A DNA stretch of 64,000 nt. Origin: Climacteris rufus. Its lineage: Eukaryota > Chordata > Aves > Passeriformes > Climacteridae. The notes beneath the pieces were generated by a model. That model was not told the origin of the DNA, searched no databases, and saw only the letters and a list, made by a program, of their open reading frames with translations. Location: NCBI GenBank assembly GCA_013398175.1, contig VZRZ01008718.1, positions 263,292 to 327,291 on the forward strand, given 5' to 3'. Within the stretch, counting starts at the first letter, position 1, and the number at the start of each line of letters is the position of its first letter. Made by a program: the position numbers and the translations under genes. Of this stretch, positions 38,486-50,784 are shown in pieces.

Positions 38486-41328
38486 TTTCTTTTTCATCTC
38501 AGTATCAGTTCAATCTCACTGAAATTTGGTCATGTTAATATGAAAATCAGATTAGTCTATAAGAGACACAATATCTCTCTGATAGTCCTATGGTTACCAT
38601 AAGTTTCTTATACAGATCTAGAGGAGAAATAGCTTGGAAGAAAGCCATGCATACACTGTCAATTGTTTTATCAGTGTATATAGTCTGTTGTAGCTGACTG
38701 AACTGTGTGTGGGTTACTGATGAACAGCTTTACTTGCCTGCATGTGTATATGCTAAAGACCTCTGAAGTTTATGAAGTTTTCTTAGTATAAAGATAATTA
38801 CAATAGTTTATTTTCTTTTACAGGCCTGTGTTAAGTAGTATTAGTTCACAATACATTCCATAGCAGAAATAAAATGTAAGTTTAATTCAATTACATATAA
38901 AGGAGTTTAATCTGAAGTAAATCTTTTCAAGTTAATCTCCACAAAGAGTGCATGTAACTTTGTAAAGACCTTATCACTCAGCTGTTTTGTATAGTCAATA
39001 CAATATATACTCATCTAGAAATGCATTATATTACAAGAATTTTTGAAAAAAATTAACTACTCTTAAGTATTTGATTTATGAAGTTGGAATAGTTTGCTCT
39101 GGTACTGAGAGACAGTATTTATTAAAATCAAGCCATGTGTTTCAAATAAACTTATTACAGTAACTAGACTGTTTCTCATGGCACCTATCTAGCCATGAAT
39201 ATTTGCATTTGTCATAAGTCTTTTCCCACAGCTGGACTGAAGTCATTTAAATCAGAGAGCTTTGTTCCTTTCCGCAGTTTAAAATGCTTTATTATGGATG
39301 TAGAGAGAGATCAGGGAGTACAGATTCTAATATCCTGTCAAAATTGTATATTTCCACAGCAATTAATATGTATTACATAAATAAAAAAATTAAATTGGCA
39401 CAGGACTTAGTGGCAAACCGTTTAAATTCATGCACAGCAATGTTAGTGAGTTTCTTGTGGCTTGTTGGTTTGCAGAAATGGCAGGGTTTTACAGATATGA
39501 CTGCATTTGTTCCATCTATTTGAGTAATATTGCCTCATAGCATAACAAAGATAATTAATCACATGGGAAAAGTAAAGCCAAAAGGAAAAATGTTTCTGTG
39601 TTTGCCTGTATATTACCCTCTGAGGACGAGTTCAGTTGAGTGTACATCAATATATCCATTGACATACAGCAGAATAGTCATAAATATTCAGCCAAGAATA
39701 ATAATGTTCCAAGCAGGAAGGAAACATGAAATTCCAAAAGAAAGACTATTTTTCCCCAGACCTGTATCCATTTTTGGCACTGACTAAATTTATATATGGC
39801 CCTTCGGGCCATGTTACTCCCGCATTAGGATCTTAAAAGTTTTTCCGTTTGTGTTATCATAGCATTTGATGTGGCTAATACGATATTAAAAAGTCCTGTA
39901 ATGATTTACAGATCTGGAAGATCCTGTCCAGCCAAAATACGAAGAAAAGATAGCCAGACAAAGAGATTGATACGAACACTCCCTTTGTGGCTTCAACACC
40001 ATCCCATTTCAAGAGCTATTTTAACTTTTTCCATACTTGAAGAAAGTTGGTCTGAAATTCTTGTTATGGTCTAAATAAGTTGAAATCCCTAATGAGAGTA
40101 TGTAATTTTTGGTAGAATCTTCTACTTTTATGTTATAAAAACACGTTTAGGGATTGAGCTTTTGGGTTTGGGTGTTTTGTGGGTTTGGGGATTTTTTAAC
40201 TACTTAGAAGTTTTGAGAAGGAGCTAAGTGATTTAAGAGCAAAGGATAGACATTTGAACTCTAAAAAGAAAAATACCAGTTTAGATGTCATTTTAACTCG
40301 TGTTCCTGCTCTACAAGTACCTTTGAGTCAGAGAAGACACTGTAAAGGAATGCAAGGGAAAATGTGAACTATACTGCTGATTCTCTAAAAAACAAGGCAA
40401 AATGTTGTTTGGCTGAGAAATAAGTAGTATCTTGTCTTTGAATTTTGAAGCTAAAACTACCAGTCCAGCCTAGATTTCTACTATTATTCTGATGATATTC
40501 CAGTAGTAAAACTCATTCAGGATTAGTTTGGTGGCACAAACATTTTATTCTGGTGTATACCTTGGCAGAATTAGCTCTGGCACCATCAGACAATCTTTCC
40601 CCTGGTCATGCTGAAGGAAAAATTACATATATAAACTCACAAGTGATTAAATGTAAGTTAACTGTATGCGTCAACTATTGACATCTCATAACTTGAAAAG
40701 TTGTGCCACCAACACTACAAGACCTATACATGAAATAAGTTTTATTAACTCTATTAACACGCTTGAATGGGTATGGTCATGAATTATAAAATACAGCATG
40801 CTTGGGTTTTAACCAAACTAGTCATATCATGGATTTTAGCCAGATATTGTACCTATTCTGAAGAATAACTTGCATCTGGAGATGGAAATTAATTTATATG
40901 TCTATAAATATATGTATGCATGTATGCATAACCTTTAGAAAAAAATATTTAGCATGACAAAACAAAATGGAACCATGTAATGAATTGCCAAATGTGTAAT
41001 ACAACGCACAGGAGAGAGTTATAGCTAAAAGTTTGGTTTAAATTGAAGCTGCTGGATAACCAGACTTCACTACACTTTTGTCTCGTGAACTGTGTAATTA
41101 GCACTTTCCTGTTCACTATATTCTTTCAATAAATGAAACTGACAGTATGATTTTGGTGTGAAGTATTTGGCTTTGGGGTCTAGATTGCCTGCATTAAATA
41201 GCAGACTTTTGCAGAAAATCTTATGAAAGGTACAATATTCAGTAAGGAGTGAGAAAACAGTATAGGATTATTATGATGATCCCTCCCACACATTTTTATC
41301 CAATGTAAAGTCTGTGCACTTCAGGGCT
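38486..41328. other. AT-rich non-coding stretch, nothing recognised
   Basis: Short chance frames only. GGTTTGGGTGTTTTGTGGG at 40166-40184 is a small G/T-rich patch. Confidence 0.65.
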
Positions 41329-41730
41329 TACAGAATCATTGATATGAAAGGAACTTCCAGAGACCATCCAGTCCTATCTTGTACTAAACTAGTGTTATTT
41401 AATAGATGTTGTTCATGGTCTTGTCCAATTGAGTTCTAAATATTTCCAGAGATGGAGATTTGGCTTCTTCCAAAGGTTGAAGAGGGAGAGGGGAAAATCT
41501 TAATGTCCAATCAGTGTTGTAACTTCTGTCTGTTGCTTTTCAAGTTATCACTGTTTACTTCTAAAAGGTTTGGTTTTGCCTTTCTCATTGTATAGTTGTA
41601 GACAGCAGTAAGATCTCCTATGAACCTTCTCTTAAGTTTGCACAAAGACAATTCCCTTAGTCTCTCCTTCTATGTCATGAGCTTCAGGCCCCAACCACCC
41701 TTACAGTCATGTTGTAGTAGCTTTTACTAT
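41329..41730 (-). mobile_element. Old CR1 LINE 3' fragment
   Basis: The plus strand shows decayed antisense CR1 words in the right order: AGAATCATTGATATGAAAGG, GACCATCCAGTCCTA, ATTTCCAGAGATGGAGATTT, CTTCTCTTAAG, and TTCCCTTAGTCTCTCCTTC followed by ATGTCATGAGCTTCAGGCC. Heavy divergence and several indels mark it as older than the other CR1 pieces. The right boundary (about 41730-41870) is uncertain. Confidence 0.8.
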
Positions 41731-42687
41731 CTGCTTTTCCAGACTCGGTGTATCTTGTAGAGTTTGGGAACATTATCTGACTGGATAAGTTCTCTGGCAA
41801 CATCATTTTTAAAAGATGAAGACAAGACAGAGGCATAACCTCATCTCTCCCTTCCTCTTTCCACAGTGCCTGGATATACATCAGAATATTACTGTGTGAT
41901 TTGGCAGGGTGATATTTCAGGTTTCATGATGAAGAACATCTGCACCACAACCTAGAAGTACTTGACTCAATTAAATTTTTGATGTAGGCTGTTTATTTTG
42001 CTAAGGCAAGTTTTGAAGTTTAACTTTTCTTCTCTTAACTATGTTATTTACTTATGCCCAAAGTACACTTTTGATTTAAGAATGTGGAGTAGCCTTCTGG
42101 CATCAATACGGTGACCATCAGTGGTGTTTTCTGTGACTGGCACTGAAAATTTGAAGGTCTATTGATTCAGAACTTCAATATTTACCCAAAGCATGGTGCA
42201 CTAGAATTTAGCCATGAACAGTTCATAATTCAGTACCTGATGAAATGACTTTGAAGATTTTTGCACATCTCTGACTTCAGATACTTTGCTGTGGGTAGCA
42301 CTCAGATATTTTGCTGAACAGATACTAACCTGTCAGGTGTAATTTACATTTTGCCATTTTACTCCGTGTCATGTTCATTTGTCTTAGAAAAATAATCAAG
42401 CTGCATGGAATCCTTTTGAAAGAAAATTGTTTTGCCCTAGAAGAATGGCAAGAGGTATAATCTGTCGGAGAGAGGTTTTAAAATGCTTTCTGGTACATTT
42501 CCAAAATATGACACTTTTCAGTGAAAGTTGTTTCATTTCTAATAAAATTAAACTGCTTCTTTTGCCTCAGTAGGATTTTACATAGACCTTTAGGATGAAG
42601 AGGGAAATTAAATGTTTTCTAGTATTAATGTTTTGAGTACTACAGTTATAAACATATTTTACCTATATATGTATATTATTGGGGGGT
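41731..42687. other. AT-rich non-coding stretch, nothing recognised
   Basis: Possible continuation of the old CR1 up to about 41870. Beyond that no signal was recognised. Confidence 0.55.
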
Positions 42688-42940
42688 TGTATATATATCT
42701 ATATATCTCTCTCTATATATATAGATAGATAGATATCTATATCTATCTATCTATCTCTATCTCTATCTCTATCTCTATCTCTATCTCTATCTCTATCTCT
42801 ATCTCTGTCTCTATCTCATGTCTCTCTATCTCTATCTGTAATCTATTTGAGGTGTATATATATATATATACGCATATATAAGTACACACACATATTGTAC
42901 ATCTATCATCTGTATCTATATCTATATCGGTATCTATTTG
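42688..42940. repeat. Compound CTATCT/TA microsatellite
   Basis: A run of TATC/CTATCT units over about 150 bp, then TG/TA dinucleotides (42855-42872), then further CTATAT units to about 42940. It creates an isoleucine/glutamate-rich minus-strand open frame (42743-43162) that is not a gene. Confidence 0.93.
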
Positions 42941-42995
42941 AACCAGAATTGAAAAGCTAATCTGTGCTTGTTGAAGCATCCTAGACATTTTAAGG

Positions 42996-43126
42996 AGAAA
43001 CAAAACAAAGGAAAAAACCCAAAACAAACAAACAGTCAAACAAACAAACAAAATCAAACAAGCAAAAAACAACAAAAAAGCCCCAAAACAAAACAAAACA
43101 AAACACACACACACAAAAACCAAACC
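42996..43126. repeat. A-rich AAAC/AAAAC simple repeat with a short CA run
   Basis: Degenerate AAAC and AAAAC units end in a short CA run. It lies about 190 bp before the family E LTR and is separate from it. Confidence 0.9.
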
Positions 43127-43313
43127 CATGGTCATGGTTATGAGTTCATAAGAATTTTGCACCTTCTTGCATTAGTCAAAATAATGCCTTCAGAAGATTC
43201 TCTTGGTCTTCTTGTGTGAGGAGCTGTTAGTAAGCACTTCTTAGATTTAAGATTTCTCTCATCAAGTAGAATGAGCTTAATCAAGCTCCAACCCGGGTTC
43301 CATGGTATCATGG

Positions 43314-44388
43314 TGTTGTGGTTTGAGGCTGGCCAAATGCCAGGCACCCATGAACAACCCTCTTCCCCCCGCAGCTGCACAGAGAAGAGAAAATTTTAAT
43401 GAAGAGTTCACAGAGTTTGAGATAAAGACCTTGAGAAAAACTCTACCATCAAAGAGAAAACAGGTTCAGTTTGAAGATATTAAGTGGATTTATTGCTAAC
43501 AAAATCAGAGGATGATAATGAGAAGTAAAATGAGCTCTTAAAACACCTTCTTTTCCCCAGCCCCCCGTCCCCTTCCCACCAATGGTGCAGGAAGACAGGG
43601 ATGGGGGTTTTTTGGATCAGTTCATCATCTGAGATTTTCTTCCACTGCTTAGGGAGAGGGACCCGTTTTTTCCTGCAAGCACTGTGGCATCAATCCCCTT
43701 TCCCAAACTGCTGCAATGTGACTTTCTTCCACCAGATAATAGTCCCATCCGATACTGCTGCTGCTGTGGGCCACTGCCAAGAAGGGCAGTCCTTCCAAGG
43801 ATGGGCTGATCTGATTCGGGGCAAGGCTTTTTATCAATGATAACTCCCACCAGAACCGAGAGAAAAGATTCTTTAACCATGTCAACCCCCACCAGAACAC
43901 AGTGCCCTCTAGGCATCCACCCCTCCTGCTTCGGGATGGACTCCTTCCCCATGGCTGTGGGTGGATCTCTGCATGTCCAGGGCCTATATGGGTTGCAGGG
44001 GGATGCTGCATTAGCATAGTCCTCACCACAGGTACAGGCTGCAAGGATGTATCTTGGCCCCGGCATCTGAAGCACCTCCTTCCCCTCCTTCTTCTTCTCT
44101 GACCTTGGCATCTCCATTGTTGTTTCTCTTACATATTCTCACTCCTCCTCTTCGTCTAACTAGAACTAAAGCTGCGCAGCCCTACTTTGTTTTGATTTCT
44201 TCTTAAATACGTTGTCCCAGAGGTGTTACCTCCATCTCTAATTGGCCATGGCCAGCAGCATATCCATCTTCAGAGCCATCAGAGATTGGCTCTGCTGGAT
44301 GGCTGCAGAAGCTTTGAGCAGCTTTTCACAGAAGCCATCTTTGTGGCCCCCTCACTACCAAAAAACCAGGCCCTGCAAGGCCACCACA
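43314..44388 (-). mobile_element. Solo LTR, family E copy 2 (avian ERVL-type)
   Basis: A 1,075-bp LTR on the minus strand with perfect 5-bp duplications, CATGG, at 43309-43313 and 44389-44393. The plus-strand left end is TGTTGTGGTTTGAGGC and the right end is CCACCACA. Recognisable blocks shared with the copy at 26875-28347, read on the opposite strand, include GAAGTAAAATGAGCTCTTAAAACACC (split as GAAGTAAAATG and CTTAAAACACC), the GATCAGTTCATCATCTGAG region, CTGAAGCACCTCCTTCCCCTC and TTCTTAAATACGTTGTC. The 5-bp TSD fits class III (ERVL). It is the longest LTR here and carries the middle section missing from copy 1. Open frames of 131 and 166 codons on the LTR strand have no retroviral domain. 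Confidence 0.94.
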
Positions 44389-44692
44389 CATGGATAGCTC
44401 TGATAAACTGGGGCAATAAAGACCAGTCCTGTAATCTGTAAGCTTTAGACCTTTCCAGTCATCTTTAAGACACTTCACAGTTTTAAAGAAGTAAGGGCCA
44501 TAGTTTGTTTTTCTATTTCCAAACCCTCTTTGTCTATCTTTGGTGAGAAAAAAAAAAAACAAACACAGGACAATTCAGCAATGTGAACTATGTACTAGTG
44601 ACATGTAATAGAGTAATTAATTGATTCTCGATGAGATTCAAATGGATGCAAATCACATCAGGAACTCTGCAGGATAATGTCTGTAGCACTAC

Positions 44693-44727
44693 TTTCTTTT
44701 TTTTTTTTCTTTTTTTTTTCTTTTTTT
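44693..44727. repeat. T-rich tract
   Basis: Three runs of eight to eleven T separated by single C bases. Confidence 0.9.
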
Positions 44728-47700
44728 AAAAAATTCAATACTTCTTGGGAGTCTATTGGGACTTTGGCAAATACTGCAAATGTAGAGTGGAGTTCTACAT
44801 ATGCAGTATCATTCACTATAGACATTTAAATTACTGATTGAGTTCATATCTAGGATTATTTCCCGGGGCAATAAATCACAGACTAGGATTACTGATCTAA
44901 GGATTTGTGATCTAAGCAGAACCAGGTGGTGTACAACTGTCTAGAGGCACCACCTTTCTCTTTAGCTGTGTCGTCTTCCTAAAAGAACTAAATTGTTGCC
45001 ACCTTCTGTCCACTCTGCAAGATATTCTTGGCTGATATGAAGAAATTAGTCCTAGCTGGAGACAGGATCATTATGCTGTGACATAAACCCTTCAGAGACA
45101 GGTGTTAAATCAAGGATATTGAAAGCATGTTACAGGATATTCCGCAAAATTTAGAAAAAAAAGATTTTTAAAAGAGGTCTTAATTTCAAGGAAACCTTTG
45201 GAGCAGATGAATAATTCACACGTCTCAGGCTGTTTTACAGGCAGAGTTTTATTGATAAATGCATATGCATTAATGAAATTTTTGTAAGTTTATGAAATGT
45301 AAAACACTGCATGAAAAGGGCTGATGTCGAAAAATTCTCTTTGTGTCTGTTCTGCCAAAGAATATGTGTATTTATGTATGCATATTTGTGTATGGGCTAC
45401 TCCCATTCTTCTCCCATATGCATAAAACAAGTTTTACCATTTGGGCATTTTTCCCAGAGAAGCAGGACCCATTGCACACTAAGCATCCAGGAGATCAGGA
45501 AAAGTTGGCATCAACTGAATCCTAGGACTCATCTTCCTCATGTAAATGCCAATACAGCAAGTTAAGAAATATATGAAGGTGAGCTCAAGATTCATAAAAT
45601 ACCAATGGGCATTCATATGAAATAAGTTAATAGAATCTGTTGGGAAAAATTTTATATCGTAAAATCATAAAAAACCCCCAATGAATAAGAGGCCTCATAA
45701 CACAATATAGAATGAAACAGAAAATCCTTTGTACAACTAACAATGTAATCACATAAGTGAACCTAAAATTGTCCATGTCTTTAAAGAATTATCTCAATAT
45801 CACTTGTAATATATATATATATACATATTTACGTATATAGGCACCATTCTGTTAAATGGGAAACTGAGGTGTGTCCAAGTTTACCATTATGTGAAGCAAC
45901 TTTCTAGGCTCTTTCTAGAAATGGGTCATACTTTATTTTCTTCCACTCTAACATCTTCCCTGGCAATTTGATTTAAATGTTCTTATTTCCAGCTATGTGC
46001 CAAAAAAGAATATGGGTAGCTTAAACATGGGCAACCAGGTAAAGAACACCCACCAACTGGTAAAGAAAAAATACTGTGTCAAAAATACAAAACTAATCCT
46101 TCAGGTTTCTATCTTATTCTAATGTGTGCTTTAGGATACTTACAATAACATAAAAGCAGTATTGTTCAGTAGAATATGCACCACAGTGAAGCTGTCCAGA
46201 AAAATCTACTTATCCTCAGAGCAGGATGCAAAACAGTGTGCACACTTTTGAAATTTTGAATCATCTCACTTGTCATATCTCTGCTTTTTTTCTAGCACAT
46301 AGAAGATATGATATAATACAGTTTAATGTTTCCTCCAGGGGACATCAGCCATATATTTTTAAATTATGTGTGGCTATTCATTCCCACCTGGTTTATTTTC
46401 CTTTCCACTTATCTCAGATTCTTGCTGTCAAGTTCCAGAGCTGTGACTCTGTTTTCCTTCAGAAGACTGATTCTATGTGCTATATCAATAATATGTAGCA
46501 ACCTTGGTCCAAGATCTTCTCACCATAAATTCCATAACAGCATAACATTAGATACGTGGTCCTAAATTGGACACCTGGTTGCCTGAGGTTCTGTTCAGTG
46601 GGGAGAGGCACATTCAGAGCATGATTTAGAATTCATATGTTTTAAAGCAACATCTGAAACAGCTAGTATATCTCCATTAACAACACAGACAGCCTACAGC
46701 AATTGTGCTCTTAATTTAGTCATGTACATTAAAGCAGCTAAGTAGAATGAATCTAGGCCAAGCTGTCTATGTGCACATAGCATTGGAATCACAGTCATTT
46801 GTACATAGTACCCTGCATATTTCATTAATGCGCTATTCACCACGGAACATTTGCAATTTTGCCCTCACAATTAGGGTTCCATGTTAAAAACTGAGAGAAT
46901 ATCACACTCTTATGAACATGGAACTTGTTAGCACAAAAATTCATAGCAAATAGCTCTAATGTAAAAGACAAACAAGCATATCGCTGTATGATTACACTTG
47001 GGAGTACAATGATAGAAAATGAATGTATCTGCATTGTGTTGTGCTCAAAGGACAAGTGTCAAAGGACACTATGGAATCTTTTTACCTGGTTAGAGAAAAA
47101 CATAGACCACTTGTTAGCTAATATGAGCTCTCATTTTTTTACAACTGATCAAGTAGAATTAAGAACCAAACCCCAGTATTTACATATTGTGTACTTAACA
47201 GCTTTGTGGACTAAAAACAGCTATGGACTAAAACATTTCCTGTTGGCTTAAGTCATATATAAGCCATGGAGAGAAGATGCAAGGTCAAAGTAGCACAAAA
47301 TATAGGTTACATGCCTCTCTCTTTATCACAATATGTCATAACAGAAGTTGGTTATTCATAATGCTTGTTTTGAGTTTATATTCATTGATCCATATGACAA
47401 TGAGACATTTAAGCCTGTCATCAATGTGTTTATAAGGCTGTATAAATGCATACAAAGAGAATACCTGCTGCTGCTTGTTTGGTATCTGTCCTAATGTGCC
47501 AATGGACTAATCAGTCAGGTCTTCATATAGCAACAGCCTTATTGCAATTATCCTAAGTGTCATGGTAGAGCAAAATGAAAAATCCCAGAGGAACTATGAG
47601 AAATCAAGCCAAGCAGCATTTCTTATTGTCCTGTAAGTGTGTGATTGTCACAAAAAAATCTTGATATTCTGTCAAAGATACCTCCTGTATGTTAACAATG

Positions 47701-49884
47701 TTTAGCTAAGTATTCCACAGGGACTGACCTGGTTGTGTATGTGGTCTTGTTTAGGTCTTCATTCAACCACATACAATTTGGAAGATTTGCTTCTGGGTAC
47801 TGCTTTTTATTTCACTGTAAAGAATGGGGTATCCATACCTTCAGGGCATGACTTCTACCATATCACCAAGCAACTATTAAAACAGACCTTCTTAAATTCA
47901 GGTGATGTAAACACGTATATGATAACACATCTCATAGCCATCACCATCTCTTGGGAGATAGGTAATTACAGAGTCTCCTCTTGGTCAGTTTGGCCTGATT
48001 TAGTAGCCCCTTAGCTGTGTACTCCCAAGCTAGTGTGGGTGTTTCAACCTTGATAACAATGAGAGAAAATGAAAGATCCAAGTCCTAAAAGATCCTCTGT
48101 AGACACAATTTACAACTGTGATACCTTGGTTTCCATACAGAATCATGCTCCTTTCTCATCTCTTCCTCCACTGCAAGCACAAACACATCACAACTTGCTT
48201 TCATTCCCAGATCCCTGAAATCCAGATTACAACTGTCTTGAGTGTAATGATATTGTTCCCTTCTCTTCCAATACCTGTGTCTCAAGTCCTTACAGCCCAA
48301 GATCCTTACATTCCATCTGTAGCTGCTGACAGACACTGTGTCCTCATTGTCTCCTCCATAGCCAGTGATTCCTAAACCTTCTACCATCCATGTGCATTTA
48401 TGCTGCTGTTCTAACATCTTCAAATACATTAACGGTATGTCTGTTCAGCAAATTTGATCTTCAAGTGCATTCACAGGAACTTACTCCACATAAATTAACT
48501 TGGATTACTATTGTATATAGAGAATAGTCAGAAGGAGGAGAACTTAGCTGACAGCCACAATATGTGGACTGTGAACTGCAGGCAAACTTTGGCCCCATTC
48601 ACCTCCTGTCCTCCCATTCCTTTTCTTTGGCTCATAATAAATGTTACATTCTTCATGGAGTTACCCAGGAGGGGAATGGAAAGACAAAGGCTGGTTGGAG
48701 TTCTTATTCTGCTTTCCACACTTTCGCCCACTAAGCACTAGCTTCCTGATCCTCTCTAGCTGTTCCAGTTCCTCATCCTATTTTTAGAACTGGTATGAAC
48801 CCACCTTTGAACTACTATAATGTCTCTGCAGTCATATGAAAGATATTTCATGTACCTTTATGTCTGTTTTCCTTCCCCATGCTTTATGCTTTAGCACTTT
48901 AGACAGATTATATCCTTTAGAAGGACTTGGTTTATAGTGTTTTTGAACAAGAAGGCTCTGGTCCCATACCACGAGTTAAAAGACATGCAAATACTAATTG
49001 ATAACATTGTCATGCTATTTTTAGGTGGTCTAATCACAGATGAACAAGAAAAGGGTTTGTTGCTGTTGTCTCACTTTATTCTTAGGGCTTATATAAACAT
49101 CAAAAAAGTTGCTTTGCTGTAACCAGGATAATCAGGGTAAGAGAAAATTCAGAAGCATTCAGTTAATCCAGTTTCCTGCTTTTCTATGGATGTCTCACAT
49201 CATTTTTATTCGCTACTAGAAGACTATGAAGGTCAGCTTCTTACTTTATGGATGATGAGAAAAGGAAGTGTTCCTTTTGTACTTTTAAAAACACTTACAG
49301 AGGTGAGTAGATAGTAGCAACATTTGTAGGTTGGAAGTTCCTAAGGAGGCATATCAAGAGGACAAAGCCAGTTAGTGCTATCAGCAGCAGGCCCAAAAGG
49401 CAGCAGGAGGTTTCCTGTGCACCAGAGCTCACACTGATAATTAGCTATCTAATGAAGCAGCTGATAATACAATAGCTATTTTTTGTCCTCCCATGAATTT
49501 TCTAATTTCTAATCCTATTCAGGTGTCAAGCTAAGATGACAGAGAGTTTCCAGTGGCTGAATTGATGTAGGGTTGGAAAGGGCATCAAAAGAAAACAAAA
49601 TTATATTTTAACAGAGAAAAAAATCTGATTTTGCTCACACTTACTGAATTTGATAGATATGCAGGATTTCTTAGAGGAATATAAAAGGCAGTGCAGGATC
49701 TTGCCTTTATTCCTTAGGTTCTGTTATCCTGAATGCTATACTCAACATTCTCACAGGCAAGGAAAGCATTCTTCCTTCCGGAATGGTGGAAAGCAGTACT
49801 TGTCTCGTTGCTGTCTTCCACTAACAGTAATACGATGCTGTAGTGTTTATTAATGCTTATGTGTCTTCATAGCACAACTGTCAA

Positions 49885-49904
49885 TGTGTGTGTGTGTGTG
49901 TGTG
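49885..49904. repeat. TG microsatellite
   Basis: Ten uninterrupted TG units followed by CACACA. Confidence 0.95.
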
Positions 49905-50123
49905 CACACAGGGAGGAAAAAAACAGGGAGGAAAAAAAAGTGAAGTGCACATGTTTCAATGAACTTACAGGAATTGTACAGCTGTATTTTTTTTCTAGTT
50001 TACTGTGTGGAAATTGATAATTCCTATGGCAGGGAAATTATCCATTTCCTGTATTATGTGCATTAAATCAAAAGAAAATGCTGTTCTTTCTTCTCAGCCA
50101 AAATGCATCAGAATAACATAATA

Positions 50124-50716
50124 TGTAACGCTGGGTCCGGGTGCCAGCTCGAAGCCACCCAGCATTATTCTGGGAGTGACCCTGGTTTCCTGGGGGCTGC
50201 TGCTTGCAGTTTCCCCAAACACAGGATGTCCTCCGGCAGCTCTGTTAGTGCTGGCTCCTCTGGGTGAGAGAGAGCCCCAGGCCTATGTTGCGGTCGCAGG
50301 CGAGAATAAAGGCCAGAGAGAAGGGCCCTGGTGTTATTTCCAGCTCTTTTATTTCCCGGGGAGAGGCAGCAGGGAAGGCAGGAGAGGGTCCGGGAGAGGC
50401 GGCGTGAGGGTCCGGGGTCCAGGAGAGGCGGTGCGAGGATTGGGAAGAGCTGAAGGCTTCAGGGACCAGAGACGATAGGTAGGGGGACAGCAGGGGATTT
50501 ATCGGGATACAAGCAGGGGAGAGTAACCAATTGGGGTACAAGGATTTACATGTAACCAATGAACTGAAACATGGTAACACAGTTGCGAGGGATGCTGGGG
50601 GTGAGCCAGAAAGCTCAACCTGATCACGAAGTGTGACTCAGATGGTGGCAACCTCAGGCTGAATCCACCAGTCTTGAGCCTGTGGGGCTGTGGCTTTTGC
50701 CGCATACACCGTCACA
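50124..50716 (-). mobile_element. Solo LTR, family B-related with a different U3
   Basis: The left end TGTAACGC matches the family B end. The first 180 bp share family B U5/R words: GCTGGCTCCTCTGGG, GAGAG, CCCCAGG and GGCGAGAATAAAGGCC. A minus-strand AATAAA signal (TTTATT near 50349-50354) is followed by a quite different U3. That U3 has a GA-rich repeated block (50355-50440), a TATA-like GATAAATC (plus-strand 50497-50504) and two CCAAT-type elements near 50529 and 50557. The right end is either 50716 (minus-strand start TGTGACGG) or 50733 (TGGGAGTGG). The second gives flanks ATAATA/TTAATA (5 of 6), the first only a 4-bp match AATA. Open frames inside are compositional. Confidence 0.83.
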
Positions 50717-50737
50717 AATACATTCCACTCCCATTAA

Positions 50738-50784
50738 TACCTTGGTGTGCAGTAGAGTTTTGCAGCTTCTCTTTCACCAAGGTA
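50738..50784. repeat. 10-bp perfect inverted repeat
   Basis: TACCTTGGTG (50738-50747) and CACCAAGGTA (50775-50784) could form a stem with a 27-nt loop. It lies just beyond the B-related LTR. There is no U run after it and no evidence of function. Confidence 0.7.

Larger units (their letters stand above)
44394..50123. other. AT-rich non-coding stretch, nothing recognised
   Basis: Contains a T-rich tract (44693-44727), a TA run (about 45810-45825) and a TG run (49885-49904). Open frames reach 114 codons (48085-48429, minus) with no motif. No LTR or CR1 was recognised. Confidence 0.65.

Noticed and set aside
42743..43162. 139-codon frame with isoleucine/glutamate repeats
   Set aside because: It is a direct translation of the CTATCT microsatellite and the neighbouring A-rich repeat.
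43617..44117. 166- and 131-codon minus-strand open frames
   Set aside because: They are inside the family E LTR bounded by CATGG duplications. No retroviral or host domain is visible, and LTRs of this kind are non-coding.
46925..47251. 108-codon plus-strand open frame
   Set aside because: No recognisable domain, no splice or promoter context, and within the chance range for AT-rich sequence.
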